DNA from: an uncultured Bacteroidales bacterium
GTDB taxonomy: Bacteria > Bacteroidota > Bacteroidia > Bacteroidales > UBA932
DNA: 39,028 nt
Assembly (NCBI GenBank): GCA_944325495.1
Contig: CALVAD010000015.1
Coordinates: forward strand, 1-39,028
Direction of reading: 5' to 3'
In this document: positions 8,539 to 17,296 of the stretch, piece after piece
How positions within the stretch are numbered: the stretch's first letter is position 1
Layout of the letters: every line of letters starts with the position of its first letter
The notes under the pieces: model-generated
Databases searched by the model: none
The model's input: the letters and a program-made list of their open reading frames with translations, nothing else
Told to the model about the DNA's origin: nothing
Made by a program: the position numbers and the translations under genes

Positions 8539-9597
8539 ATGAAGACTTTATTCCGCACATTGCTCGGTCTGGCCGCAGTGCTGCCGGTCCTGAGCTCCTG
8601 CCAGGGGTTGTTCTCCGAAGGGCAGGGCATCATCCGCATCTCCTTCCAGCAAGGAAGGCTGACCCCCACCAGAGCCTCGGAAAGCGTTCCGGAACCGGAC
8701 GACTTCCTGCTCACCGTCACCGGCGCCGGCGGGGACATAATCTATGAAGGCCGTTTCGGGGACTCCCCGGAAGAACTGACCGTATCGCCCGGAAACTACA
8801 CCATCTCGGCGGTGTCCGAAGAATTCGACGGACCGGAATATGACAAGGCCGTCTTCGGCGACAGCCGCGTCGTGGCCGTGAGCTCGGGCGAGACCGTGTC
8901 CGTCCAGCTTGTCTGCCGGCAGACCAACTGCGGGCTCAGGCTGCTGGTGGACGACTCCTTCATCAGCCTTTTCCCGGACTCCGACCTCTTTATCGAAGGC
9001 CCCGGCGGCACGCTGCGCCAGGACTACGGGGAGACCAGGACCGCATTCTTCAGGCCGGGGACCGTTTCGGTGTCGGTCGGCGAATCCGGCATGAAGCAGC
9101 CGCTGTTCTCGCGCACCCTGGAGGAACAGCAGATCCTGAGCGTGAACATCTCCGCCTCGGTCGGTCCCGAATCCGGCAGCATCAGCCTGCAGGTCGACAC
9201 GGCACGCATACGCTTCTCCGAAAACTATCTCTACGGCAACGATGACGCTTCAAGCATAGAAAGCGCCATGAGCGTGATGCAGGCACGGGAGCGCGGCGGG
9301 GAGAAGGACGTATGGGTCTGCGGCTACATAGTCGGCGTGGCCGTGAGCACGGGGAAAATCTCCTTCGACCCGCCGTTCGAGAAGGATACCAACATAGCGC
9401 TCGGACTCCGCTCGGGCACCGACAGCAAGGACTACTGCATCACGGTCGAACTCAAGTCCGGAGCGATCAGGGACGGACTGAACCTCATGTCGAATCCGGA
9501 ACTGCTGGGACGCCAGATCTATATAAAAGGAGACCTGGTATCCGCATATTACGGAATACCGGGTCTCAAGAACGTAAGCGAATATCAGTTCAAATGA
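8539..9597 (+). CDS. DUF4493/DUF6359-like lipoprotein
   Basis: A 352-residue predicted lipoprotein. The start at 8539 gives a proper lipoprotein signal peptide, MKTLFRTLLGLAAVLPVLSSC, with the lipobox Cys at about residue 21; a start at 8497 would put a charged extension in front. The mature N-terminal part (LTVTGAGGDIIYEGRFGDSPEELTVSPGNY followed by a YTISA-type strand) resembles DUF4493, a beta-sandwich domain of Bacteroidales surface proteins. The C-terminal about 120 residues (VWVCGYIVGVAVSTGK to QIYIKGDLVSAYYGIPGL) resemble DUF6359, an OB-like domain common in secreted Bacteroidales proteins. Function unknown; probably outer-membrane or surface exposed. It is convergent with pgi (9 bp gap). 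The region in front carries the small RNA or leader candidate. Confidence 0.75.
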   Translation: MKTLFRTLLGLAAVLPVLSSCQGLFSEGQGIIRISFQQGRLTPTRASESVPEPDDFLLTVTGAGGDIIYEGRFGDSPEELTVSPGNYTISAVSEEFDGPEYDKAVFGDSRVVAVSSGETVSVQLVCRQTNCGLRLLVDDSFISLFPDSDLFIEGPGGTLRQDYGETRTAFFRPGTVSVSVGESGMKQPLFSRTLEEQQILSVNISASVGPESGSISLQVDTARIRFSENYLYGNDDASSIESAMSVMQARERGGEKDVWVCGYIVGVAVSTGKISFDPPFEKDTNIALGLRSGTDSKDYCITVELKSGAIRDGLNLMSNPELLGRQIYIKGDLVSAYYGIPGLKNVSEYQFK

Positions 9598-9606
9598 GCC
9601 TGAAGG

Positions 9607-10935
9607 CTATATGCGCTTGAGTATGGCCTCGGTCTGAGCCTCGTAGCCGGGCTTGCGGAGCAGGGCGAACATGTTCTTCTTGTACGCTTCCACTCCGGGC
9701 TGGTTGAAGGGATTGATGCCGAGCACGTAGGCGCTGATGCCGCAGGCGAACTCGAAGAAATAGAACAATGCGCCGAGATTCTCCTCGTTTATGCGTTCGA
9801 TCCCCACCTCGATCTGAGGCACGCCTCCGTCGATATGGGCGAGCTTGGTCCCGAGCCTGGCCATGGCGTTGCAGTGCTCGACCCTCTGTCCGGCGAGGTA
9901 GTTGAGCTGGTCGAGGTTCTGCTCGTCAGAGCCTATCACGACCTCCCGGTTGGACTTCTCCACGGCCACGGTGGTCTCGAACATCACGCGGTCACCTTCC
10001 TGGATGAACTGGCCCATGGAATGAAGGTCGGTGGTGCAGACTATCGACGCGGGGAAGATGCCCTTGAGGTCCTTGCCTTCGGACTCGCCGTAGAGCTGCT
10101 TCCACCATTCGCCGAGATACTGGAGCTTGGGGTTGAAGGTCACGAGAATCTCGACCTTCTTGCCGAGCTCGGAATACAGCAGATTGCGCATGGCGGCATA
10201 TTTGACGGCTTCGTTGTCGGCGGACTTGGCGAGCAGCGCCTCCCTTTCGGCGGCGGCCCCCTTCAGCATCGCGCGAATGTCGAAGCCGGCCACCACGATG
10301 GGAAGGATGCCCACGGGAGTGAGCACGGAATAGCGTCCTCCGACATTGTCGGGAACCACGAAGGTCCTGTAGCCCTCCTGGGTCGCAAGAGTCTTGAGAG
10401 CTCCCTTGACCGCATCGGTGATCGCCACTATGCGGGCCGAAGCCTCCTGCTTGCCGTAGGTCTTCTCGATATGGTCCTTGACCACGCGGAAAGCCACGGC
10501 CGGCTCGGTGGTGGTGCCGGACTTGGAGATGACTATACAGGCTACGTTCGAGCACTTCGCCAGGTCCATGAGCTCTGCCAGATACTCCTCGGAGAGGTTG
10601 TTGCCGGCGAAGACCGTCCTGGGGGCCTTGCCGGACTGGATGAAGCCGTGCGAAAGGGCTTCGATGGCGCAGCGGGCCCCGAGATACGAGCCGCCTATGC
10701 CGATGACTATGACGAGGTCCACCTTCCTCGCGGCCCAGTCGTCGCGTATGGCCTCGCAGTCACGGATCAATGACTCGGGGATATCGACGGGAAGGGTCTT
10801 CCAGCCGAGGAAATCGTTTCCCGCCCCGGTCTCGTCGCGGAGCACGTCGTAGGCGGCGAGAGCCTTGTCCACATACTTCTGATAATCTGCGGAATTGACG
10901 AACGGTCCGCAGCCTTCAATGTTGACTTTTACCAT
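9607..10935 (-). CDS. pgi: Glucose-6-phosphate isomerase
   Basis: A 442-residue protein of the short Pgi class found in Firmicutes and Bacteroidetes. It interconverts glucose-6-phosphate and fructose-6-phosphate in the cytosol. The first SIS sugar-binding signature is [15 protein letters not shown], with [11 protein letters not shown] as the phosphate-binding loop of the second. Further family segments are [24 protein letters not shown] and, near the C-terminus, [14 protein letters not shown] with the catalytic Lys/Gln region. Monocistronic by context: convergent with the lipoprotein gene on one side and divergent from umuC on the other, with its own -7 promoter box. Confidence 0.96.
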   Translation of the reverse strand: MVKVNIEGCGPFVNSADYQKYVDKALAAYDVLRDETGAGNDFLGWKTLPVDIPESLIRDCEAIRDDWAARKVDLVIVIGIGGSYLGARCAIEALSHGFIQSGKAPRTVFAGNNLSEEYLAELMDLAKCSNVACIVISKSGTTTEPAVAFRVVKDHIEKTYGKQEASARIVAITDAVKGALKTLATQEGYRTFVVPDNVGGRYSVLTPVGILPIVVAGFDIRAMLKGAAAEREALLAKSADNEAVKYAAMRNLLYSELGKKVEILVTFNPKLQYLGEWWKQLYGESEGKDLKGIFPASIVCTTDLHSMGQFIQEGDRVMFETTVAVEKSNREVVIGSDEQNLDQLNYLAGQRVEHCNAMARLGTKLAHIDGGVPQIEVGIERINEENLGALFYFFEFACGISAYVLGINPFNQPGVEAYKKNMFALLRKPGYEAQTEAILKRI

Positions 10936-10971
10936 TGTATCAAATTTTGGTTCTGAATTTTCGACATCTTA

Positions 10972-11003
10972 CAAATGTACCTATATTTCCACAGAAATTC
11001 AAT
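10972..11003 (-). promoter_or_regulatory. Promoter of pgi
   Basis: On the minus strand the -7 TACATTTG (10972-10979) is a perfect TAnnTTTG. ATTG at 11000-11003, 20 nt away, fits a weak -33. The leader is about 30 nt. Confidence 0.6.
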
Positions 11004-11073
11004 ATCGCGGCCGTGAAGTCATTTCTTTTTTCCAAAATGCACCGCGGCGCGGAACAGTCTGCGGAAATTCGGA

Positions 11074-11081
11074 TAAATTTG
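11074..11081 (+). promoter_or_regulatory. -7 element abutting the umuC start
   Basis: TAAATTTG ends only 2 nt before the first of two consecutive ATG codons of umuC. If used, transcription would begin at or beside the start codon and give a leaderless message. No clear -33 TTTG is seen at 19-21 nt. Confidence 0.45.
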
Positions 11082-11083
11082 CA

Positions 11084-12352
11084 ATGATGTACGCGCTCGT
11101 CGACTGCAATAACTTCTTCGTATCCTGCGAAAGGGTCTTCCAGCCCTGGCTGGAAGGCAGGGCAGTGGTCGTGCTCTCCAACAACGACGGCTGCGTGGTC
11201 GCTCGCTCCAACGAGGCGAAGGCGCTGGGCATAAAGATGGGCACGCCGTTCTTCAGAATCAGGAAACTGACCGAAAACGGCGGCGTGGAAGTGCGCTCGT
11301 CGAACTACCGGCTCTACGGTGACATGTCGGAAAGGGTCATGCGCATCCTGCGCGGCACGGGACTCGAAGTGGAGGTGTATTCGATAGACGAAGCCTTCAT
11401 GCTGCTCGGCGGGATGAATCCGGAGCAGTACATGCCTCTGTGCCGCGGGACAGTCGCCCGGATACGCCAGTGGACCGGAATTCCGGTGAGCATAGGCGTC
11501 GCCCCCACCAGGACCCTCGCCAAAATGGCCAGCCACTTCGCCAAGCGCTATCCGGCCTACCGGGGCGTCTGCGCGATCGACGACGGGACGAAGAGAAGCA
11601 AGGCGCTGTCGCTCACGGAGATAAGCGAGGTGTGGGGCGTCGGCCGCAGAGGTGCGCCGAAGCTCGAATCGGCAGGGATAAGGACGGCCGCCGACCTGGC
11701 CGCGAGGCCGGAGGAATGGGTGCACAGGAACATGGGCATAGGCGGAGTCCGCACCTGGCGGGAGCTGCACGGCATCCCTTCGATAGACAGGGACATCGAG
11801 GAGAGGCGCCAGTCCATCTGCACCTCGCGCTCGTTCGCCGGACTCATCGAAGACAAGGAGGAGCTTGCGGCCAGAGTGTCGGATTTCGCCGCCGCATGCG
11901 CCCGGAAGCTGCGCAAGGAGAACTCGGTGGCCGCGAAAGTGGCCGTATTCCTCGACACCAACCGCTTCCGCGAGGACCTTCCGCAGTACAGCCCGGCCCT
12001 TGAGACCGAGCTGGACCCGCCGGCCAGCAGCACCCAGGAGATAGTGAAGGCCGCGCTCGGGATCTTCGGAAGGATATACCGTCCCGGCTTCGGCTACAAG
12101 CGCGCCGGGGTGACCGTAAGCGGCACGGGGTCGGCGGACATCGTGCAGATGCCGCTTTTCGGCGAGGAGGACATGAAGATGAGGGAGAGGACCGAGGCTC
12201 TGTCCGGCCTCATGGACAGGATCAACGCCGGCGAGGAGAATCTGCTGCGCCTCGGCATCCAGCACCCCGGGCACTACGCCGACGGAATCCGCCGCGAGCA
12301 CTGCTCCAGATTATATTCCACCGACTGGAACGAACTGATGGAAATCAAATAG
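11084..12352 (+). CDS. umuC: Y-family DNA polymerase, UmuC subfamily
   Basis: A 422-residue translesion polymerase. The N-terminal palm starts with [17 protein letters not shown] (first catalytic Asp, steric-gate Phe region). [19 protein letters not shown] is the UmuC-type fingers segment, and YSIDEAF near residue 101 carries the catalytic Asp-Glu pair. A helix-hairpin-helix thumb ([16 protein letters not shown]) and little-finger domain follow. The tail [15 protein letters not shown] matches the DUF4113 end typical of UmuC rather than DinB. The start is set at the MM doublet because the catalytic Asp must lie near the N-terminus; a longer reading from 10895 would run through the pgi promoter. 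The partner umuD lies downstream but in the opposite orientation, unlike the usual umuDC operon. Confidence 0.93.
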   Translation: MMYALVDCNNFFVSCERVFQPWLEGRAVVVLSNNDGCVVARSNEAKALGIKMGTPFFRIRKLTENGGVEVRSSNYRLYGDMSERVMRILRGTGLEVEVYSIDEAFMLLGGMNPEQYMPLCRGTVARIRQWTGIPVSIGVAPTRTLAKMASHFAKRYPAYRGVCAIDDGTKRSKALSLTEISEVWGVGRRGAPKLESAGIRTAADLAARPEEWVHRNMGIGGVRTWRELHGIPSIDRDIEERRQSICTSRSFAGLIEDKEELAARVSDFAAACARKLRKENSVAAKVAVFLDTNRFREDLPQYSPALETELDPPASSTQEIVKAALGIFGRIYRPGFGYKRAGVTVSGTGSADIVQMPLFGEEDMKMRERTEALSGLMDRINAGEENLLRLGIQHPGHYADGIRREHCSRLYSTDWNELMEIK

Positions 12353-12365
12353 CACAAGGAGGCTG

Positions 12366-12381
12366 GGCAACGCGAAGCGTT
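12366..12381. terminator. Small hairpin after umuC
   Basis: CAACGC-GAAG-CGTTG type stem just after the umuC stop, followed by TATATAAA. It is weak on its own but lies next to the large inverted repeat. Confidence 0.3.
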
Positions 12382-12392
12382 GTATATAAACC

Positions 12393-12448
12393 GGTCACAT
12401 ATGTGATAAGGAGGCTGTCAGCGCAGCCTCCTTATCACATATGTGACC
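12393..12448. repeat. Perfect 25-bp inverted repeat between umuC and umuD
   Basis: The arms at 12393-12417 and 12424-12448 are exact reverse complements with a 6-nt loop. Each arm contains the 12-bp palindrome TCACATATGTGA. The right arm is the last coding stretch of umuD (encoding VTYVIRRL), so the left arm is an inverted copy of the umuD 3' end. A third AAGGAGGCTG occurs at about 12357-12366. It could form a very stable terminator hairpin or a cruciform. Confidence 0.9.
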
Positions 12449-12795
12449 ACGCCCCAGACCGAGAAGTCGGAGCCTTCCGGCACATGTATGGGCTTGTACT
12501 TGCGGTTGCCGGGAAGCAGCCACAGGCCGTCCGGGCGGCGCGAGATGTACTTCAGGCAGAACTCCCCGTCGAGGAAGCAGACCGCCATGTCGCCTTCCGA
12601 AGGAGTCAGCGACTTGTCGATGACCAGCACGTCGCCTTCATGCACGTCGGCGTCGGCCATCGAGTCTCCGACTACGCGGCCGAAGAAGGTGGCTTCAGGA
12701 TGCCTCACGAGCTCGCGGTTGAGGTCTATGACCCCGCTCATGTAGTCGGTCGCCGGAGACGGGAATCCCGCATGTATTTCAGGCAGGTCGGCCAT
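12418..12795 (-). CDS. umuD: UmuD-like S24 autoprotease
   Basis: A 125-residue LexA/UmuD-type (S24) protein. The self-cleavage site is visible as HA-GFPSPA with Ala9-Gly10, matching the Cys-Gly-FPSPA site of E. coli UmuD. The catalytic Ser45 lies in VVGDSM and Lys82 in FCLKYI. Their spacing of 37 residues equals Ser60-Lys97 in E. coli. Cleaved UmuD' dimers join UmuC as DNA polymerase V. It starts 1 nt after the M28 gene stop codon, so it is expressed from the M28 promoter rather than with umuC. No SOS operator consensus known to me is evident upstream. Confidence 0.9.
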   Translation of the reverse strand: MADLPEIHAGFPSPATDYMSGVIDLNRELVRHPEATFFGRVVGDSMADADVHEGDVLVIDKSLTPSEGDMAVCFLDGEFCLKYISRRPDGLWLLPGNRKYKPIHVPEGSDFSVWGVVTYVIRRLR

Positions 12796-12796
12796 T

Positions 12797-13669
12797 TCAG
12801 AGCATCGAGCTTATCCAGGCGCTGATCAGCGAGACCCGCTTCGCGAAAGTCTGCGGGGCGAGAGTCTCCGGTGTGTCGCCGGGCTTGTTGGTGTTGTCGG
12901 TGATGCCGGAAGTGAACATCAGCGAAGGTATGCCGGCTTCCAGAAACCAGCGCTGGTCGCCTATCCTGCGGTAGAACAGGTCGGTGAAATTGTCGCTGCC
13001 GTAATAGCGGAACGACAGGTCGAGGCCGGGACCGAGGTTGGCCCTGCCGAGCGCATGCACATGCTCCTCTCCCCCGAGGGCTATCAGGTATTCCGGCCGT
13101 CCGGGGTCGAGCGGTTCGAGCGCGGAGCCGATGAGCTCCATGTTGACCATCATGTCGATCGGATATTCCTCCCCGTAGCGCTCAAGGAACACGCGGGAGC
13201 CGGAAAGGCTCGCCCCGTGGCCGTCGAACGCCACGAATATCAGCCCCACGTCGCCTTTGCACGATGCAGGCAGAGTGCGGGCCATGCAGAGAAGGGCCGC
13301 CACCCCCGAGGCATTGGCGTCGGCTCCGGGATAGCAGACGCCGTCGAAACAGCCGACACCGTCGAAGTACGCCCCCACGACTATGTAGCGCCGGAACCAG
13401 CCGGGCGTCACGCCGATCACATTGTGCCCCGCCTTGCCGAGGCTCTCGAAGGACTGGAACGAAGTACGCAGGCCGGCATTCCTGAACTGGCGGAAAATGT
13501 AGAACGAGCTCGCGCTGCATCCGGGAGAGCCGAAGGCCCTGCCCTGCCGCGCCGGATCGGTCAGGAAGCGCACCTCCGTCATGAGTTCGTCGGCCGTCTG
13601 GGCCCCGGCCCCCGCGGAGGAGGCCATGCAGGACAGCATGAGGAGGAGAAATTTGCAGAGCGGCTTCAA
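12797..13669 (-). CDS. M28-family peptidase-like protein with degenerate metal site
   Basis: A 290-residue exported protein: MKPLCKFLLLMLSCMASSAGAGAQ is a signal peptide. The fold follows M28 zinc aminopeptidases (GVTPG, YIVVGAYFDGVG, YPGADANASGVAALL, IFVAFDGHGASLSGS, MMVNMELIG), but the expected ligands are altered. GAHxD is GAYFD (Tyr101), the second Asp of GADD is Ala, the catalytic Glu-Glu before G-x-x-GS is His151-Gly152, the NxD Asp is Glu178, and the final His region reads TDNTNKPGDT. Asp103 and Asp117 remain. It may be inactive or have changed chemistry. It heads a two-gene unit with umuD, and its promoter is part of a palindrome shared with the TPR gene. Confidence 0.75.
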   Translation of the reverse strand: MKPLCKFLLLMLSCMASSAGAGAQTADELMTEVRFLTDPARQGRAFGSPGCSASSFYIFRQFRNAGLRTSFQSFESLGKAGHNVIGVTPGWFRRYIVVGAYFDGVGCFDGVCYPGADANASGVAALLCMARTLPASCKGDVGLIFVAFDGHGASLSGSRVFLERYGEEYPIDMMVNMELIGSALEPLDPGRPEYLIALGGEEHVHALGRANLGPGLDLSFRYYGSDNFTDLFYRRIGDQRWFLEAGIPSLMFTSGITDNTNKPGDTPETLAPQTFAKRVSLISAWISSML

Positions 13670-13688
13670 TTCCGGTTCGATAATTGAT

Positions 13689-13704
13689 TATCTTTGCAAA
13701 GATA
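13689..13704. promoter_or_regulatory. Palindromic back-to-back divergent promoter
   Basis: TATCTTTGCAAAGATA is a perfect 16-bp palindrome made of two abutting -7 elements: TATCTTTG (13689-13696) reading toward the TPR gene and the same sequence on the minus strand (13697-13704) reading toward the M28 gene. It lies 1 nt before the TPR gene ATG and 20 nt before the M28 ATG. Confidence 0.6.
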
Positions 13705-15684
13705 ATGAAAAAGTTCTTTCTGTCCATAGCGCTGGCTTTCGCCTGCACCTTCTCCGCCCTCGCACAATACGACCAGGATGTATTCATGTGGCGCGGACGG
13801 CAGGCCCTTGCGGACGGGAAATACGCGCTCGCGATACAGAACTTCAACATTCTCACGCGGCTGGACAGCACCGACTACTGGAGCTTCTTCTTCCGCGGAA
13901 TCGCAAAATACAACCTCGGCGACCTGCGCGGGGCCCAGAGCGATTTCGACAGCTCCGTGCGCCTCAACCCCGTATTCACCAACGGCTATCACTACAGGGC
14001 CATCACCGAAAGCCGCTCCGGCGACTACGAAGCCGCGTTCAGGGACTTCGACAGGGCGCTCGAGCTGCGGCCGGGCGAGATAGGCATCTATTTCTCCCGC
14101 GGAGTCACCTCCTTCCTCGCCCAGCATTTCGAGGACGCCGTGGCGGACTTCGACCGCTATATAAAGAAGGAGCCGAAAGACCCTGCCGCCTACCTCAACC
14201 GCGGAGCGTCGTGGCTCTTCCTGGCCGACACGACCAGGGCCCTCTCGGACTACAACCAGGCCATAAGGCTGGACCGCTTCGAACCGGAAGGCTACATACG
14301 CCGGGCGCGCATATACTCGGGGCAGAAGCTCTACGACGAGGCCGTCGCCGACCTCAACCGCGCAATCGAGCTCGACACCACGAACACCTTCGCCTATTTC
14401 AACCGCGCCCTCCTGCTCTATGAGCTGCGGGACTACAACGGGGCCATGAGAGACTTCGACACCGTGCTGCGCCACGAGCCGGGCAACGCGCTGACCCTCT
14501 ACAACCGCAGCCTGATCTACACCCAGGTCGGAGACTTCGAGAACGCCCTGCAGGACATCGACAGGGTCATCAACATCAATCCCGACAACGTGCTGGCCCA
14601 CTACAACAGGGCGGCCATCTTCGTGGAGATGGGAAGGTGGATGGACGCCCTGGCCGACTACAACAAGGCCATCGAGCTGTACCCCGACTTCGCCAAGGCA
14701 TACCTCAACCGTTCATATGTGGAGAACATGCTGGGACGCACCCGCGAATCCAAGGCCGACTACGAGACGGCGCAGCAGAAAATACGGGAATACAGCGAGA
14801 ACAGCCAGAGCGCATCCTATGCCGACACCACCAGGAAATACGACTCGCTGCTGGCTCTCGACGCCGATTTCGCCCGGGAGGACTTCGACAACGAACTGCT
14901 TCAGCACCGCGACGTGGACATACAGCTGAGGCCTCTGTACCGCTTCGGCCTGCTGCCCGAGCGGGAGAACCGCAGCGTGGCCCTCTCGCGCCGCTACGAA
15001 AACGCGCTGATCGACCGCTTCCTGGACCAGTCGCCGCTGCCCATGGGCGTCAGCAGCGCGCAGACCTACGGCGACGACAGCCACATATTCACGAACACGG
15101 CCGAGGAATGCTTCGTGAAAGGCCTCCAGGAGCTGCAGAACAAGCGTTTCACCTCAGCGCTCGAATGGTTCGACAAGGCGGTGCAGACCGCGGGCGACGA
15201 CAGTTCGCGCGACAAATACGCCAGCTACTACAAAGCCTTCTACCTGATGAACCGGGGCGTGCTCAAGGCGGAGATGATAGACTTCATCGCCTCGCTCGAA
15301 GGCAATGTGCAGACCCTCTCGATGGACGCCAGCTCCAACACGAGGGCCAGGGTCAGCGACAGGGTGGCGCGCAGCTATGACTACTCCGACGCCATAGCCG
15401 ATATCAGGGCGGCCCTGGAGATACTACCAGACATCCCCTACCTCTACTTCAACCTCGGCAACCTGCTGTGCCTGTCGTCGCAGTTCGTCGAGGCGATAGA
15501 GAACTACGATATGTCCATCAAGCTGTATCCCTACATGGGAGACGCCTACTTCAACCGCGGACTCGTGCTCATATACCTCAGGGACAGCGAGAAAGGCTGC
15601 ATAGACCTGTCGCGTGCGGGAGAGCTCGGAGTTGATGACGCCTACAGCGTGATCTCCAGATACTGCGAGAATGAAGGCAATTAA
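13705..15684 (+). CDS. Secreted TPR-repeat protein
   Basis: A 659-residue protein with a Sec signal peptide (MKKFFLSIALAFACTFSALAQ) and about ten tetratricopeptide repeats in two blocks. The first block covers about residues 30-345, with recurrent units such as AxxDFDxAxxLxP and YxNRGxxxxxxxDxxxAxxDYNxAI. The second (about residues 475-655) ends in YFNLGNLLCLSSQFVEAIENYD. A long linker lies between. It is probably a periplasmic scaffold; no enzymatic domain is seen. The start at 13705 is preferred over 13684 because the -7 promoter box lies between the two. It overlaps the next gene by 14 bp, suggesting coupling. Confidence 0.85.
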   Translation: MKKFFLSIALAFACTFSALAQYDQDVFMWRGRQALADGKYALAIQNFNILTRLDSTDYWSFFFRGIAKYNLGDLRGAQSDFDSSVRLNPVFTNGYHYRAITESRSGDYEAAFRDFDRALELRPGEIGIYFSRGVTSFLAQHFEDAVADFDRYIKKEPKDPAAYLNRGASWLFLADTTRALSDYNQAIRLDRFEPEGYIRRARIYSGQKLYDEAVADLNRAIELDTTNTFAYFNRALLLYELRDYNGAMRDFDTVLRHEPGNALTLYNRSLIYTQVGDFENALQDIDRVININPDNVLAHYNRAAIFVEMGRWMDALADYNKAIELYPDFAKAYLNRSYVENMLGRTRESKADYETAQQKIREYSENSQSASYADTTRKYDSLLALDADFAREDFDNELLQHRDVDIQLRPLYRFGLLPERENRSVALSRRYENALIDRFLDQSPLPMGVSSAQTYGDDSHIFTNTAEECFVKGLQELQNKRFTSALEWFDKAVQTAGDDSSRDKYASYYKAFYLMNRGVLKAEMIDFIASLEGNVQTLSMDASSNTRARVSDRVARSYDYSDAIADIRAALEILPDIPYLYFNLGNLLCLSSQFVEAIENYDMSIKLYPYMGDAYFNRGLVLIYLRDSEKGCIDLSRAGELGVDDAYSVISRYCENEGN

Positions 15685-16483
15685 ATTCAAGTCCCTGTCA
15701 TCGGGAAGCTGCGGCAACTGCTATTTTCTGGGAATATTCGAAGAGTCGGACGAAGGTTCGCAATGCGAGTGCTCCGTGCTCGTGGACGCAGGGGTGAGCC
15801 CGCGCCGCCTGAAGAAGGAGCTTCAGCGCGACGGACTCACGCTGGACAGCATAGCCGCCATACTCATAACCCACGACCACATGGACCACATACGCTCGCT
15901 CGGCTCATACTGCAAGCACCTGCGCTTCCCGGTATGGCTGACCCCGGAGCTCTCGAAGGTGCTCTCACGGCACTTCCTGACGGCGAGGCAGATAGGCGGG
16001 CTGAAGCGTGAACTTTCAGAAGGCTGGAACGAGATAGTTCCGGGAAGGATAAGCGCCCGGTATTTCATAGTGCCGCACGACGCTTCGCAGACAGTAGGCT
16101 ACGCCATCAGGCTGGACGGCTACAGATTCATGATAATGACCGACGCAGGCAGGATGACTCCCGAAGCGGCGGGACTTGCATCGGCGGCCGACACCGTGGT
16201 CATCGAGTCGAACTACGACCTCGAGATGCTGCGCGGCGGCCCTTACCCCAAGGTACTTCAGGACAGGATATGCGGCGGATTCGGACATCTTTCCAACGCC
16301 GAATGCGCCGAGGCCGTCAGGGATTTCGCCCACGACGGGCTGCGGAACGTGTTCCTCTGCCACCTGAGCGACCACAACAACACGCCGGAGCTGGCCTTCG
16401 GATGCACGCGCGCGGTACTGGACCCTTCGGTCAGGCTCGTACCGCTGCCGCGCCAGACGCCGTCGCCGCTGTTCCTGCTGTAA
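15671..16483 (+). CDS. MBL-fold metallohydrolase (YycJ/WalJ-like)
   Basis: A 270-residue metallo-beta-lactamase-fold protein. It starts with the YycJ-like FKSLSSGSCGNCYFL and carries the metal motif THDHMDH (His68, His70, Asp72, His73). Later ligands are seen as VPHDA, TDAGRMT and CHLSDHNN. YycJ/WalJ proteins are putative 5'-3' exonuclease-like hydrolases; B. subtilis YycJ has been linked to the WalRK locus and to mismatch repair. There is no WalRK here, so the exact role is open. It begins inside the TPR gene and ends 58 bp before the convergent HdeD gene. Length is normal for the family. Confidence 0.88.
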   Translation: MKAIKFKSLSSGSCGNCYFLGIFEESDEGSQCECSVLVDAGVSPRRLKKELQRDGLTLDSIAAILITHDHMDHIRSLGSYCKHLRFPVWLTPELSKVLSRHFLTARQIGGLKRELSEGWNEIVPGRISARYFIVPHDASQTVGYAIRLDGYRFMIMTDAGRMTPEAAGLASAADTVVIESNYDLEMLRGGPYPKVLQDRICGGFGHLSNAECAEAVRDFAHDGLRNVFLCHLSDHNNTPELAFGCTRAVLDPSVRLVPLPRQTPSPLFLL

Positions 16484-16541
16484 ATGGAAAACGGACCTGC
16501 GGATGCGGAGATCCGATCAGAATCTGTCCTGCCGGTCTGTG

Positions 16542-17150
16542 CTATTCGCTGTAGTCGGGACCGGGATAGCGGGTATGGACGTTGTCGTGAAGCCTCCTGA
16601 GCTTGAGCGAAAGCGCGGCCGTCAGCAGACCCGTCACGATCAGCACGCTTCCCGTGACCAGGGCTATGGCCGCGACGCCCACCGTCAGAGGCATTATCAC
16701 CATGAGCAGGCCCATGACCAGCATCATGATGCCTCCGACCATGGTCCATCCCGCTCCGGGAAGCCTGAACGAGGACAAGTCGCCGCCGAAGCCTATTATC
16801 ATGAAGCTGTGATAGATCAGCCATATTCCGAGCACCACCGGCAGCACCACGAGGGTCACCTGCGGATAGCAGCAGAGAAATATGCCCAGCAGCAGGTCGA
16901 GCACGCCGCCCACGACCGAATAGCCGCGCATCATGAAGTAATTGCGGCTGCCGAGTGCCATGATCAGCTCAACAGCTCCGCTGACGAGCATCAGCACTCC
17001 GAAAAGCACGCTCAAAGTCATATAGCTCTCCATCGGGAAACAGAAGACCGTGATTCCCGCGGCCACCAGCAGTATCCCGAAGCCGAGAAGCAGCCACCAG
17101 CGCCTGATGAACTTGCCGGCGCTCTCTATGATTTCATCGAATCTTTCCAT
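16542..17150 (-). CDS. HdeD/DUF308 family membrane protein
   Basis: A 202-residue membrane protein with six hydrophobic helices arranged as three similar hairpins, the DUF308 pattern of HdeD. Typical pieces are WWLLLGFGILLVAAGI near the N-terminus, GVLDLLLGIFLCCYP in the middle, and GIWLIYHSFMIIGFG. E. coli HdeD is an inner-membrane acid-resistance protein; most homologues are uncharacterised. No conserved catalytic residues are visible. It lies just before the first desulfoferrodoxin gene, on the same strand, with a 146-bp gap containing a small hairpin (17204-17218), so the two are not clearly one operon. Confidence 0.8.
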   Translation of the reverse strand: MERFDEIIESAGKFIRRWWLLLGFGILLVAAGITVFCFPMESYMTLSVLFGVLMLVSGAVELIMALGSRNYFMMRGYSVVGGVLDLLLGIFLCCYPQVTLVVLPVVLGIWLIYHSFMIIGFGGDLSSFRLPGAGWTMVGGIMMLVMGLLMVIMPLTVGVAAIALVTGSVLIVTGLLTAALSLKLRRLHDNVHTRYPGPDYSE

Positions 17151-17296
17151 ATTGATAAATATTTGTCTGCGGTAGCGGCAACTTCCGTGCTAATCCGCGG
17201 CAGCTGCCATTCTGGCAGCCGGACGGCATACGATCCCTGAAGGGCAAGCCGGAGAATACCGCCGAAGAACGCGGAGACGCGTCCGAAACCGTCAGA

